DNA of 64,000 bases from Sphingobacteriaceae bacterium DW12 (GCA_000783305.1 JROE01000004.1:1-64000), one strand, 5' to 3'; shown: positions 17,513-27,682, counted from the first letter of the stretch. The notes: generated from the sequence alone by a model not told the origin. Made by a program: numbers and translations.

Positions 17513-18415
17513 ATGTCACAGCATATAAACACCAAAACTTTTGACCCCATACAACAACAAACGATATTTGATAATTTAATCAAATACGCGGTAGCCCCCC
17601 GTCCTATTTGTTTTGCCAGCACAGTTGATGCTAACGGCAATATTAATCTTAGCCCTTTTAGCTACTTCAACCTGATGTCACACCAACCGCCGATTTGCGT
17701 CTTCTCTCCTTTGCGTCGAATGCGAGATGGATCGGCCAAGCATACACTGGAAAACATGAAAGAAGTTGGCGAGGTAGTCATCAATATTGTGAACTACAGC
17801 ATGGTGCAGCAACAATCTCTGGCTAGCACTGAGTATGCCAAAGGAGTAAATGAATTTGAAAAGGCGGGTTTTACAGCGATTGCATCTGATCATGTGACCC
17901 CCCCACGCGTAGCAGAATCTCCCGTACAATTAGAATGTCGAGTGACGAATATTATACCACTCAGTGATGCCCCCGGAGCAGGTAACCTCGTATTAGCCGA
18001 AATACTGAGTATGCATGTGCACGAACACCTTATTGATGAACAAAACGAGATTGCTCAAGATGAATTGGACCTCATTGCGCGATTGGGTGGGGACTGGTAT
18101 TGTAGGGTAACGAGAGACAATCTCTTTAAAATTCCCAAACCACTGCGTAGTCTAGGAATAGGAATTGACAGATTACCGACACATATCCGACTCTCTAGAG
18201 TATTAACAGGTAATCATCTTGGCCTATTGGCCAATGTTGAGGAGCTGCCTCTACTAAAACAAAGCGCGGCCACCAATCTCCTCGTCCAACAACTACTGAA
18301 TACTTGGCAAAATGACACGCAGCAACTCCAGTTGCACCTACATCAGTATGCAGCACAGCTATTGGATGATGGAGAGATAGAGCAAGCTTGGCAGATTTTA
18401 CTATTAAATCAATAG
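17513..18415 (+). CDS. Flavin reductase-like (DIM6/NTAB family) flavoprotein with C-terminal extension
   Basis: 300 residues. The first 205 or so form a flavin-reductase-like split-barrel FMN-binding domain: APRPICFASTVDANGNINLSPFSYFNLMS and PPICVFSP are the typical FMN-contacting strands (shown in part). The remaining 90 residues are helical and Gln/Leu-rich (LLVQQLLNTWQND...), which ordinary flavin reductases of about 200 residues lack. It is co-transcribed with fahA inside the tyrosine catabolic cluster. The reaction is unknown. No maleylacetoacetate isomerase gene is visible in the cluster, so an involvement in that step is one possibility, unproven. Its last 12 bp overlap the convergent hydroxylase gene. 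Confidence 0.85.
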   Translation: MSQHINTKTFDPIQQQTIFDNLIKYAVAPRPICFASTVDANGNINLSPFSYFNLMSHQPPICVFSPLRRMRDGSAKHTLENMKEVGEVVINIVNYSMVQQQSLASTEYAKGVNEFEKAGFTAIASDHVTPPRVAESPVQLECRVTNIIPLSDAPGAGNLVLAEILSMHVHEHLIDEQNEIAQDELDLIARLGGDWYCRVTRDNLFKIPKPLRSLGIGIDRLPTHIRLSRVLTGNHLGLLANVEELPLLKQSAATNLLVQQLLNTWQNDTQQLQLHLHQYAAQLLDDGEIEQAWQILLLNQ

Positions 18416-20167
18416 GATTCCAATATCACGGTCATTCACCAACCTTACCCCATCGGCAATCAATTTATTGAGCTGCGGATGTTGTGCTTGAATGGCCTTC
18501 AATTTACGCTCAACTACTAAGGACAATTCATTATCAGACTGTTCAGTGACAACTTCGAGTATCTCCAACAATGCCAACCAAGCTGTTGGGTATTGATCGA
18601 CCAACTGTTCAAATAAGTCTTGAACAGTCCTTTCAGCACGATGCCCTTCACGGATACTTCTGATATCGGCATACAGACCCTGTAGGAAAAGGGTGTCTTC
18701 ATCGTATTGTTGTTGGGACGATTTGACATTGGAAACTGCTACTTGGGTTTCAAAAGCACTTTTATCAGCAGCTCCAGAGAACACCGATGTTATATATTCT
18801 CCAACAGCCATGTCGTATGTCCCCCAATCAGGTTCAAATAATACCATACAATTTCGAACATCTGTCACTTGACAAGGCGAAAATGACAGCAATAAAAGCT
18901 TGTCTTCTCGAAAAATCATGGATTGGACGAGTCCCCGCACTTCTATCCCAGATTCAAAAGTAAGTTGGGTCTCTTTGCCAATTTGTATACTTGCACTAGC
19001 CAGATCGTCCACCGTATAGTACTCTAGGGATTTACCGGCAGCCGCTAATCTGCATACCGGACTACTGAATCCCTCAGCGTGATACGATTTGTCGTGACCA
19101 TCCAGTTGTTTCCCTTGAAAAGACAGCGCAGAAGGTCCTTTTGTCCGAATGTATATCAGTTCATCAGACTGAGCAGTCGTTTGAAATACACCCGAAACCT
19201 GTAATCCCGAGCTATACGTTACAGTACAAATATTATGACAAGCAATCGCTTTGTCGACGCTCACCTTGCCCCCGACACGAAAAGCCATCGAGTCAGCATA
19301 CTTATCCAGCACCTCCCTCAGTCTACCAAAATCAGGAGTCACAAATAATTGTGGCTGTGGCTTGGTAATATCATAGGGATACTCAATGGCATCTAGGGTG
19401 TAGGGAAGTTTGAGCACTTCAGGACGCATACAAGATGCACTCTCACCAATAGACGATAGTAACCCCGCGCCATATATCTTGGGCTCATCCAAAGGGCCAA
19501 TCAACCCGTATTCAACTGTCCACCAATGCAACCTACTCAACAGCGCCATTTCAGATGGCTCTCCCATATTTTGTTGTATATTATTCAGAATCGACTCTGC
19601 TTCTTCAACCTCGTCAATTGTCGCATCGCCCTTTTCCTTGATGATGGACAATCGTCTAATCGCTTCATAAAGTTCAAAATCTTTCGCAGAAAACATCGCT
19701 TTGGCACCGATCTCACCAAAATATTGCAAGTACTCGGCATATTCTAGTTCCCCAATTATTGGCGCATGGCCCGAAGACTCATGTATAATATCTGGTGCAG
19801 GGGTATATTCGATGTGTTCCATCTGCCGGATATCAGCTGCTACAACAAGCACACGATATGCTTGAAATTCCATAAACGCGGATGGTGGAATGAAACCGTC
19901 CACCGTAGCAGCCCCCCAACCAATGTGCTGCAAACTATCGTTCATACTTTGTAAGCTGGGAATACGCTCAATAGTCAAACCTGCTTTACGAAGTCCAGGA
20001 ATATACGGATAGTAAGCTACATCTTTGAGATAGGCATAATTTTGTCGCATCACATAACGCCATATTGCTTGATCAATAGCGGTATATCGTTCATATTGCT
20101 GCGGTACCACATACTTTTTGAGATGTGATGGCAGACGTGCCAATACTGGATTATTGTAAGTCTCCAT
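18404..20167 (-). CDS. phhA: Aromatic amino acid hydroxylase (phenylalanine 4-monooxygenase type) with long C-terminal extension
   Basis: 587 residues. The catalytic domain lies in the first 300: the iron ligands His129 and His134 sit in PDIIHESSGHAP and the Glu ligand in WWTVEYGLIG. It hydroxylates phenylalanine to tyrosine using tetrahydropterin and O2, feeding the adjacent hppD/hmgA/fahA pathway. There is no N-terminal ACT domain as in animals. Bacterial enzymes are usually about 260-300 residues, so the C-terminal 280 residues are extra; they look like beta-rich segments followed by helices and have no motif I recognise. A TAAGTTTG box lies 18 bp upstream. Tail-to-tail overlap of 12 bp with the flavoprotein gene. 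Confidence 0.9.
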   Translation of the reverse strand: METYNNPVLARLPSHLKKYVVPQQYERYTAIDQAIWRYVMRQNYAYLKDVAYYPYIPGLRKAGLTIERIPSLQSMNDSLQHIGWGAATVDGFIPPSAFMEFQAYRVLVVAADIRQMEHIEYTPAPDIIHESSGHAPIIGELEYAEYLQYFGEIGAKAMFSAKDFELYEAIRRLSIIKEKGDATIDEVEEAESILNNIQQNMGEPSEMALLSRLHWWTVEYGLIGPLDEPKIYGAGLLSSIGESASCMRPEVLKLPYTLDAIEYPYDITKPQPQLFVTPDFGRLREVLDKYADSMAFRVGGKVSVDKAIACHNICTVTYSSGLQVSGVFQTTAQSDELIYIRTKGPSALSFQGKQLDGHDKSYHAEGFSSPVCRLAAAGKSLEYYTVDDLASASIQIGKETQLTFESGIEVRGLVQSMIFREDKLLLLSFSPCQVTDVRNCMVLFEPDWGTYDMAVGEYITSVFSGAADKSAFETQVAVSNVKSSQQQYDEDTLFLQGLYADIRSIREGHRAERTVQDLFEQLVDQYPTAWLALLEILEVVTEQSDNELSLVVERKLKAIQAQHPQLNKLIADGVRLVNDRDIGILLI

Positions 20168-20184
20168 TTATAACTGGTTTGCAA

Positions 20185-20192
20185 CAAACTTA
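20185..20192 (-). promoter_or_regulatory. -7 box of the aromatic amino acid hydroxylase gene
   Basis: Minus-strand TAAGTTTG fits TAnnTTTG, 18 bp before the ATG, with a TTG 20 bp further upstream (20215-20213). Confidence 0.5.
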
Positions 20193-20396
20193 AAGATTTT
20201 GAAATTGAAGTACAATACTTATGTGCGGGTATGCTGACCACAATGAATGACTGCTATTTATTTTATCTACATGCAACCTTTTCTATATATTTATCGTCAT
20301 AACGTATGAGGTACCACCAACCCGAGATGTAAATAATTTCGACTCAAAAGGTAACTATTATGCAGTCAAATCCTAATCAGTAAAAATATTAATGAG

Positions 20397-21719
20397 ATGA
20401 AGCCAATTATATATCTACTAGCTTTCTTATCTCCGCTTTCACTTTGGGCCCAAGATGCCAAAAATCGCATCGATAAATTAATAGACTATATAGAGGTCCA
20501 TAATCAATCTATTGGTGTCATTTCAGTTTATAAAGATAGTGCAGAAGTCTATCAACGCCAATTTGGATCAACAGCAGTACCCAATAGTCTTGTCAATAAA
20601 AGTAATCTTTATAGAATTGGGTCCGTTACAAAAGCATATACTTCTACATTGATTTTAGGGTGCGTAGAAAATGGAAAATTGATGTTGACCACTCGGCTTT
20701 CAACATACTTTCCACAAGTACCAGGAGCAGAAAAGATAACAATAGAAAATATCCTTGAACACAGTGCAGGACTTGGAGACTACGTTGTGGATAAGAAAAA
20801 CTACTATTGGGAAGCCAAGCCGGCCCCCCAAAAGGTCATTCTTGAACGCATATTTAAAGAGCCACTAGCGTTTGAACCTGGCACAGCCGTGAAATACTCC
20901 AACTCTGGATACTACCTACTCGCTCGTATACTGGAAAAAATATATAAAAAAGAATATCATGAGATATTGAAGCAAGAAATTTGCATTCCATATGAGCTAC
21001 ACCAAACATACTCAGCAAAGGACATCAAGGGTCATGTCATAAATCCTAGTTTAGAATTTAATGGAAAATGGCAGACCAAGTTGGACTTTTCACCGAAAAA
21101 TAATATAGGTGTAGGCGATATCGTGGCCTCTCCACAGGATGTAAATCGCTTCTTTCGATTATTGATGAGCAATAGAATCTTAAAGCCAGAAACCGTAGCA
21201 CTTATGACAAAGGGTAGCAAGTTTGACAATTACTTTGGTATGGGCACGCTCAATTTCCCTATCCACAACAGATCAATACCCGAACTTGGGGGCGATACGT
21301 GGGGCACGCACACAAGAGCATATTTCGACCCTCAATACAATATCTACTATTGCATAATAGTAAACGGAGAACGATTCCCTACTTCGTCTTTGAAAAACTA
21401 TGTAATTAAGGATTTACTCAATATACCTTATGAACTACCAATCTTTAGGACAGGTATAGTCATCGGCCCATCTGTCGACAGACTTGTTGGTACTTACTAT
21501 AATGAAGTAAAAGATTTTAAAATAATTTTTTCGAAGGATGGTGACTATTTACGGGCAACACAACCCAATAGACTGACCTATCTACTCGATTATAAAGATA
21601 AGCTAATATTTGAAGTCCCCAATGAGGAGGCTCATATAGAATTTGTTCCAGATGAAGATAAGATGATTTTGCACCAAAACAATGAGCAGGTCGTTTTTCG
21701 AAAAATCTTACGAAGATAA
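20397..21719 (+). CDS. Serine hydrolase of the class C beta-lactamase/PBP4* family, exported
   Basis: 440 residues. A signal peptide (about 1-18, LSLWAQ) precedes a beta-lactamase-fold domain. The nucleophile motif SxxK is Ser76-Val-Thr-Lys79 in RIGSVTKA, and the YxN motif is Tyr167-Ser-Asn169. A GGDTWGTHT stretch near 297 takes the place of the KTG/HxG box. The C-terminal 90 residues form a separate beta domain. Such proteins act as peptidases or esterases in the envelope; true beta-lactamase activity is not implied. It is monocistronic, divergent from the hydroxylase and 78 bp from galM. Confidence 0.88.
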   Translation: MKPIIYLLAFLSPLSLWAQDAKNRIDKLIDYIEVHNQSIGVISVYKDSAEVYQRQFGSTAVPNSLVNKSNLYRIGSVTKAYTSTLILGCVENGKLMLTTRLSTYFPQVPGAEKITIENILEHSAGLGDYVVDKKNYYWEAKPAPQKVILERIFKEPLAFEPGTAVKYSNSGYYLLARILEKIYKKEYHEILKQEICIPYELHQTYSAKDIKGHVINPSLEFNGKWQTKLDFSPKNNIGVGDIVASPQDVNRFFRLLMSNRILKPETVALMTKGSKFDNYFGMGTLNFPIHNRSIPELGGDTWGTHTRAYFDPQYNIYYCIIVNGERFPTSSLKNYVIKDLLNIPYELPIFRTGIVIGPSVDRLVGTYYNEVKDFKIIFSKDGDYLRATQPNRLTYLLDYKDKLIFEVPNEEAHIEFVPDEDKMILHQNNEQVVFRKILRR

Positions 21720-21797
21720 TGTTTTCGAAAATTTAGATGTCTTTCATCATTCTGTCCAAAAATGGCTAAATTAGTCTATTATTTATAGACAAGCATC

Positions 21798-22853
21798 ATG
21801 ACATACTCACTTCCTCCATCCAAAAACTTTGAAAGTACACTTAGTAACAAGAATACCCATCTTGTTGTGCTAAAAAACGACAGAGGTATGCAAGTGGCAC
21901 TAAGTGATTATGGTGCCCGAATAGTCAGTATACTGGTACCGGATAAGAAAGGCAACTTGATAGACGTTGCTTTGGGATTTGATAGCATCCAAAAATATTA
22001 CGAGGCTGACGAACAATATCATGGCGTGACTGCAGGTCGATTTGCAAATAGAATAGCCAATGGGAAATTTGAACTAAATGGTAAAACCTACACATTAGCC
22101 CAAAATAATGGCATAAATAGCTTACATGGCGGCCCCGAAGGATTTCATCGCAAAGTATGGGACCGACGTATCAGCTATGAGGCACACGCCGAATTCTATT
22201 ATATATCGAAGGATGGAGAGGAGGGCTTTCCTGGAAATCTCAGCGTAGTCGTCTCTTACACCCTTACCTCCGAAAACAAAATCATTATCAAATATAGGGC
22301 GCAAACAGATGAAGATACGGTCATCAATCTCACTAATCATACTTACTTTAATTTAAATGGCGAGGGGAATGGTGATATCCTCAACCATCATCTGAAAATC
22401 AACTCTACCGAATACATTGCCGTTGATGAGCATCAAATCCCAAGTGCAATACTCCCTATAGCAGGTACAGCATTTGATTTTAGCGAATTCAAAACAATTG
22501 CCCAAGATATCAGGAACGAAGACCCTCAATTAGTCGCTGCCAAAGGATACGACCACTGTTTTGCCGTCGATACACCCATATCTCAACCATGTGCATCTAT
22601 TTTTTCACCAAATTCAGGTGTTCGTATGGATGTGCTTACAACCGAGCCCGGCGTGCAGCTATATACCGCCAATTGGATGACTGGAAATGATATTGGCAAA
22701 TCTGGACATAGATATCTCGCCTACACAGGTTTTTGCCTAGAGACACAGCACTTTCCGGACAGTCCCAACCAACCAGAATTCCCAACAACGGTGCTTAAAA
22801 AGGAGGAAGTTTTTACTTCAGAAACACATTTCAGCTTTTCTATTGAGAAGTAA
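21798..22853 (+). CDS. galM: Aldose 1-epimerase (mutarotase)
   Basis: 351 residues. Catalytic residues are apparent in NSLHGGPEGFH (His), NLTNHTYFNLNGEG (His, general acid) and GFCLETQHFPDSPN (Glu, general base). It interconverts alpha and beta anomers of hexoses, aiding galactose and glucose use. There is no signal peptide, so it is cytoplasmic. It follows the serine hydrolase by 78 bp and may have its own promoter. Confidence 0.94.
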   Translation: MTYSLPPSKNFESTLSNKNTHLVVLKNDRGMQVALSDYGARIVSILVPDKKGNLIDVALGFDSIQKYYEADEQYHGVTAGRFANRIANGKFELNGKTYTLAQNNGINSLHGGPEGFHRKVWDRRISYEAHAEFYYISKDGEEGFPGNLSVVVSYTLTSENKIIIKYRAQTDEDTVINLTNHTYFNLNGEGNGDILNHHLKINSTEYIAVDEHQIPSAILPIAGTAFDFSEFKTIAQDIRNEDPQLVAAKGYDHCFAVDTPISQPCASIFSPNSGVRMDVLTTEPGVQLYTANWMTGNDIGKSGHRYLAYTGFCLETQHFPDSPNQPEFPTTVLKKEEVFTSETHFSFSIEK

Positions 22854-22960
22854 GTTATTTGTAAATTATTCATTATTAGAGGAAGGTGCACCTTAAAAAG
22901 GAACAGGGCTTCCCCAATATAATCTTTCCAACCCGATAGAGTCTCAAAATATCCGATATA

Positions 22961-22995
22961 AAAAATGGTCGTACACACATGTACGACCATTTTCA
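22961..22995. terminator. Bidirectional terminator between galM and argH
   Basis: aaaatggtcgtac and gtacgaccatttt form a 13-bp stem around a short loop, with A-run left and T-run right, between convergent genes. Confidence 0.85.
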
Positions 22996-23011
22996 ATTTC
23001 TGTATGAAGAG

Positions 23012-24343
23012 CTATTTGACCAACTCGTTCAATGCTTGATCAACTTTTTCAAACCCGAAAGAAGCCTTTATGCGTTCAAACATTGCTTCAATCTGATCGT
23101 TGCAAAGATTGCCTATACTACCCTCATGGGTATGATTGACCTCCTTGGATGGTTTAAATGTCCCTTCTTCTATCGCCATACCGATATTTTTATATGCTTC
23201 TCTAAACGGAACTCCTTGCAATACTTCGTTATTTACGACTTCCACCGAAAAAAGATAATCATACTTTGGATCTTCCAATACATTATCCTTAACAGTTATA
23301 TTATCTAACATATAAGCCGCAATCTCCAAGCATTCATTCAGGGACTTGAACGCTGGAAATAGATTCTCTTTCAATAGTTGCAAATCACGGTGGTAGCCTG
23401 ACGGTAAATTGGTTGTCATTAAAGCAATTTCGTTGGGCAATGCTTGAATCTTATTACAGCGAGATCTAATCAACTCAAACACATCTGGATTTTTCTTATG
23501 TGGCATAATACTGGAACCTGTAGTTAAGTGTGCGGGGAATGAAATAAACCCAAAATTTTGATTGATATAGAGTGTTACATCCATCGCAAACTTGGCAAGG
23601 GTCGCCGCAATAGAGCTCATTGCTTGTGCTAAGATTCGCTCCGTCTTACCTCGGCCCATCTGTGCATAGACCACATTATAATTAAGATCCTCAAAACCCA
23701 ACAAACGGGTTGTCATGGTACGATCTAGCGGAAAAGAAGAGCCATATCCAGCAGCTGAACCTAGTGGATTTTTATTACAGACATTCCAAGCAGCTTTCAA
23801 TAATTCTAAATCATCAACCAAACTTTCTGCATAAGCTCCAAACCATAGTCCAAAAGAAGAAGGCATGGCTATCTGCAGATGTGTATAGCCAGGAATTAAA
23901 ATGTGTTGGTAGCGGTTGCTTAATCCCGTAAGGGTATGAAACAATTCTTCTGTATTACGAAAGATGCTTTGTATTTCTGAACGAAAGTATAATTTCAAAT
24001 CGACCAACACCTGATCATTTCGTGAACGTCCAGAATGTATTTTCTTTCCTGCATCTCCGACGCGCTGGGTCAGCATCATCTCTACTTGAGAATGAACATC
24101 CTCCACGGAATCCTCAATCTGAAATTGACCGTTCATAACTTCCAAATAAATATTCTTCAATTCCATCTGAACAACCTCAAGATCTTCATCCGACAACAAA
24201 GAAATACTATTCAACATTTTGGTATGAGCCAATGAGCCTAATACATCAGCTGCCGCAAGCTGCAAATCCATCACACGGTCATTCCCTACCGTAAATGATT
24301 CGACAAATGAATCTACATCTATATTTTTTTGCCAGATTTTCAT
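23012..24343 (-). CDS. argH: Argininosuccinate lyase
   Basis: 443 residues of the fumarase/aspartase superfamily. The signature GSSIMPHKKNPD carries the flexible catalytic loop, and GYTHLQIAMP and SGRSRNDQV are also conserved. It cleaves argininosuccinate to arginine and fumarate, the last step of arginine synthesis. It stands alone here, about 14 kb from argC and argG. Confidence 0.96.
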   Translation of the reverse strand: MKIWQKNIDVDSFVESFTVGNDRVMDLQLAAADVLGSLAHTKMLNSISLLSDEDLEVVQMELKNIYLEVMNGQFQIEDSVEDVHSQVEMMLTQRVGDAGKKIHSGRSRNDQVLVDLKLYFRSEIQSIFRNTEELFHTLTGLSNRYQHILIPGYTHLQIAMPSSFGLWFGAYAESLVDDLELLKAAWNVCNKNPLGSAAGYGSSFPLDRTMTTRLLGFEDLNYNVVYAQMGRGKTERILAQAMSSIAATLAKFAMDVTLYINQNFGFISFPAHLTTGSSIMPHKKNPDVFELIRSRCNKIQALPNEIALMTTNLPSGYHRDLQLLKENLFPAFKSLNECLEIAAYMLDNITVKDNVLEDPKYDYLFSVEVVNNEVLQGVPFREAYKNIGMAIEEGTFKPSKEVNHTHEGSIGNLCNDQIEAMFERIKASFGFEKVDQALNELVK

Positions 24344-24611
24344 ATCTAATACTATGTTTTTAATGATATATCAGAGCTTTTCCTTTAGCGGGACTCTTTT
24401 CATACCTAATAATATGCCTTTTTATGGTGAATCGCTCGAAATGATATCAACCTTCCAACGCATAGCGCGAAAGCAAAAATACCATTTGCAACGGAAATAC
24501 TACAATCTAAGTCCAGCAATTTGTATCATTCTTGAAATGCGACACCCTTGTGCGTCAAAACTATTATTTTCGCACAAAATTACTGCATAAGCCTCATTTG
24601 TATTGACAAAC

Positions 24612-27524
24612 ATGAAGAAACTCAAATTAATCAGTTATATAGCCTTACTATGCACATATTGTAACATCATCCAAGGACAGGAAAAGTCTGCCCTGAAGTG
24701 GACGGACATCCCAAGTTGGAATTTCACCCGTACAAGTGGAAGTAGTTATTCTAATAACGGCCAATGGTTTGCTTCCGTGGCAGGCCCAACGGAAGGAGAT
24801 TTGATATTAACAATAAGAAAGGTAATAGACACTGCGCGCTTTAATTACCCTATAGGTGGACAATCGAGTCAGATTATATTCAGCCAGAATAGTCATTTCG
24901 TCGGTTTTATGGAGTCTCCTAAAACAAAAGAAATTAAAGCGCTTGAACAACAGAAAAAGACCCCTACTAAGAAATTGAGGGTTGTCTCGCTACAAGACAC
25001 ATCCAGCGTCGTATTTGAAAACGTAAAAAGTTTCACCTTTTCAGCTGATGACGGATCTTGGCTAGCGGTTAGTTTTTCACCGACAGGACAAGCTTCCAAC
25101 ACATTCAAAGGAGCCGATCTACTATTGTACAACCTGCTCACGAAAAAAAGTTATAATATTGGAAATGTCTCCGACTACAGCTTTAATAAAGCCGGGTCTT
25201 ATTTGGCATTCACAGTAGACGCTGCCGGAGAAAATGGAAACGGGGTATTCATCCGTGATATGAAATCAGGATTGATTACGGCATTGGCCAACGATAAGGC
25301 GTCTTTTTCAAAGATTAATTGGAACGAAGAAGGTACGGCATTCACATTAATAAAAAGCAAAAAGGAAAAAGGATACCAAGATTTGCTATATACTGCAATT
25401 GCTGTCAAAGATCTCAATGGAGATTTGACCAAAATTATCCAATATAATGGTCTAGCCAACAAAGACATTACAGAAGGATTCGGAATTAGCTCGAACAGCA
25501 CACCATATTGGTCCAAAGATTTAAAATCTATCTTCTTTGGGATTGCAAAAATAGAGCGAGATGAGAAAAAAAAGATTGAAAAGACGGTATCAGTTGGCAA
25601 AAAGGATACCCTAAGTACACAGGACCTTATTGCAAAACAAACTACTGACAGTGCAAATACTACTGCAGATTCTACGAAGATTACTACAAATACGAAAGAC
25701 AAAAAGCCAGTGTTAGATAAAAAATCCATCAAAAAGCCAGATATGATTATCTGGAACTGGCAAGATAAGCGCCTTCAATCGGCCCAGAAAAACCAACTCA
25801 TGCGTGACAAAAACTTCAATGCACTGGGGGTATATCATATCGATGAAAACCGATTTGTACAACTTGGAGATAGCATATTCAAATCCGTACAATTGGCTCC
25901 TAGTCAACAACTCGCCCTATCATATGATATCAGCGAATATGAATTGGAAAGCAACCTCAATGGTCAGTCTTATGCAGACATCTACCTCGTTGATGTCCAT
26001 AGTGGACAAAAGCAGCTGCTCATCAAAAAGTTCTATATGAACGCATCTAGAGGTGGGTTCCAATTCGCACCTAACAGCGAATGGATATCCTATTACCAAG
26101 ATGGAGCTTACTATGTAATGAATCTGAAGAATTTGAAATCTCAAAACATTACCGCCAAAATCCAAAGCTCATTTATAGATAGTAAATCAGACCACAATGT
26201 TGACCGTCCGGCGACGCCAAGTTATGGATGGACAGCAGATAGTAAATATCTGCTCATTCGCGATAACAATGACCTGTGGAAAATCAGTCAGGACGGTCAA
26301 TCCGTTGTACAATTGACAGCCAACTTTAAAAAAAGCGGCTTAGTGGCACAAGGAGTATACCGTATCTATGAGAACGACAAAAACATTGATCTAAAAAAAG
26401 ATCAATATTTTGGAATTTTTGACGACAAAACAAAAAACTCAGGGATTGGGATATTAGCTGCTGGCACGCAGAAGATAAAAATCTTGTTTCTCGACGCACA
26501 TAGATATGGACTTAATGGAAAGGCTGAAGAAGGGAGCACATTTTTCTTTAATAAGCAGAGTAGTACCAAATCACCTGAAGTCTTTGCATCTCAACAAAAG
26601 ACATTGGACGCAGTTGTACAACTCACAAACAACACTCCTGATCAAAACAAATTTGCTGCCTCATCGGGGGTCAAATTGATTTCTTATATAAATGATTTCG
26701 GCGATACTTTACAAGCCTCTCTTTACTTACCAGCCAACTACGTAGAAGGGAAAACATATCCAACAATAACCTACATATATGAACGCCTGACAGACGAATT
26801 GAATGCCTATTCCATGCCTGCTTTTCCTGGAGGTGGATTCAATAGAGCCATGTACACCAGCAACGGATATGCTGTATTGATGCCAGACATCACTTATCAA
26901 TTGAATCAACCCGGGATGTCGGCGGTAGCTTGCGTGGTTCCAGCAGTGAAAGCCGCCATAGCGACAGGTATTGTTGACGAAAAGAATGTAGGTATTCACG
27001 GTCACTCATGGGGAGGGTACCAAACGTCATTCTTAATAACACAGACAAATATATTCAAAGCGGCAGTAGCGGGCGCGGCTTTGACGAACATGATATCCAT
27101 GTACAGCCTAATTTACTGGAACTCGGGAAGCTCCAATCAAGCGATATTTGAATCAAGCCAGGGAAGACTCACCACGGGATACTGGGACAATTGGGAAGCT
27201 TATGCCCAAAACTCCCCAATCTTCCATATCAAAAAAGTAAATACACCACTCCTATTATTGCACAATGACAAAGATGGTGCCGTGGATTATACACAAGGTA
27301 TCGAGTACTATAATGGACTCCGTAGACTGAACAAACCTGTTGTGATGCTCACTTACAATGGCGAAAATCACGGATTGGTAAAAGAAGAAAACAAAAAAGA
27401 CTATGCCGTCCGAATGATGGAGTATTTTGATTACTTTTTGAAAAATGAAAAATCTCCCGACTGGTGGGAAAAAGGAGTTGATCTGATTGACATGGAGAAG
27501 CATCTCGAGGAGCGCGCATTCTAA
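24612..27524 (+). CDS. S9 family prolyl-oligopeptidase-like peptidase, exported
   Basis: 970 residues from the ATG at 24612; an in-frame TTG lies three codons earlier. A signal peptide (about 1-23) is followed by a beta-propeller region (about 40-690) and an alpha/beta-hydrolase domain with Ser in GIHGHSWGGYQ, Asp in HNDKDGAVDY and His in NGENHGL. It would cut short peptides in the periplasm. A lysine-, serine- and threonine-rich stretch near residues 325-380 interrupts the propeller (TTDSANTTADSTKIT...), an insertion between blades. Monocistronic. Confidence 0.92.
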   Translation: MKKLKLISYIALLCTYCNIIQGQEKSALKWTDIPSWNFTRTSGSSYSNNGQWFASVAGPTEGDLILTIRKVIDTARFNYPIGGQSSQIIFSQNSHFVGFMESPKTKEIKALEQQKKTPTKKLRVVSLQDTSSVVFENVKSFTFSADDGSWLAVSFSPTGQASNTFKGADLLLYNLLTKKSYNIGNVSDYSFNKAGSYLAFTVDAAGENGNGVFIRDMKSGLITALANDKASFSKINWNEEGTAFTLIKSKKEKGYQDLLYTAIAVKDLNGDLTKIIQYNGLANKDITEGFGISSNSTPYWSKDLKSIFFGIAKIERDEKKKIEKTVSVGKKDTLSTQDLIAKQTTDSANTTADSTKITTNTKDKKPVLDKKSIKKPDMIIWNWQDKRLQSAQKNQLMRDKNFNALGVYHIDENRFVQLGDSIFKSVQLAPSQQLALSYDISEYELESNLNGQSYADIYLVDVHSGQKQLLIKKFYMNASRGGFQFAPNSEWISYYQDGAYYVMNLKNLKSQNITAKIQSSFIDSKSDHNVDRPATPSYGWTADSKYLLIRDNNDLWKISQDGQSVVQLTANFKKSGLVAQGVYRIYENDKNIDLKKDQYFGIFDDKTKNSGIGILAAGTQKIKILFLDAHRYGLNGKAEEGSTFFFNKQSSTKSPEVFASQQKTLDAVVQLTNNTPDQNKFAASSGVKLISYINDFGDTLQASLYLPANYVEGKTYPTITYIYERLTDELNAYSMPAFPGGGFNRAMYTSNGYAVLMPDITYQLNQPGMSAVACVVPAVKAAIATGIVDEKNVGIHGHSWGGYQTSFLITQTNIFKAAVAGAALTNMISMYSLIYWNSGSSNQAIFESSQGRLTTGYWDNWEAYAQNSPIFHIKKVNTPLLLLHNDKDGAVDYTQGIEYYNGLRRLNKPVVMLTYNGENHGLVKEENKKDYAVRMMEYFDYFLKNEKSPDWWEKGVDLIDMEKHLEERAF

Positions 27525-27532
27525 AACGGAAA

Positions 27533-27571
27533 GTTAACACAGTATTAATATTGACCTAACACTGTGTTAAC
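27533..27571. repeat. Inverted repeat after the S9 peptidase gene
   Basis: Perfect 11-bp arms gttaacacagt / actgtgttaac separated by 17 bp. It is followed on the plus strand by A9, not T, so it is not a standard terminator. It could stabilise the mRNA 3' end or bind a protein. Confidence 0.5.
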
Positions 27572-27656
27572 AAAAAAAAATTAAGATGTTCAAACAGCTT
27601 AAAAGCTTGTGTCTTGATATTTGTAGGCCTTTTTTTACAATTTATCGAAACACAAC

Positions 27657-27682
27657 AAGTAAGTGATCGGTTACTTTTTTTT
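27657..27682 (+). terminator. Probable terminator of the S9 peptidase transcript
   Basis: Short stem aagtaa/ttactt with an 8-nt loop and a T8 tail. The stem is weak (6 bp) but the T-run is long. Confidence 0.45.

Noticed and set aside
18404-18415. 12-bp tail overlap of the flavoprotein and hydroxylase genes as a sign of frameshift
   Set aside because: Both proteins end naturally and short convergent overlaps are common.
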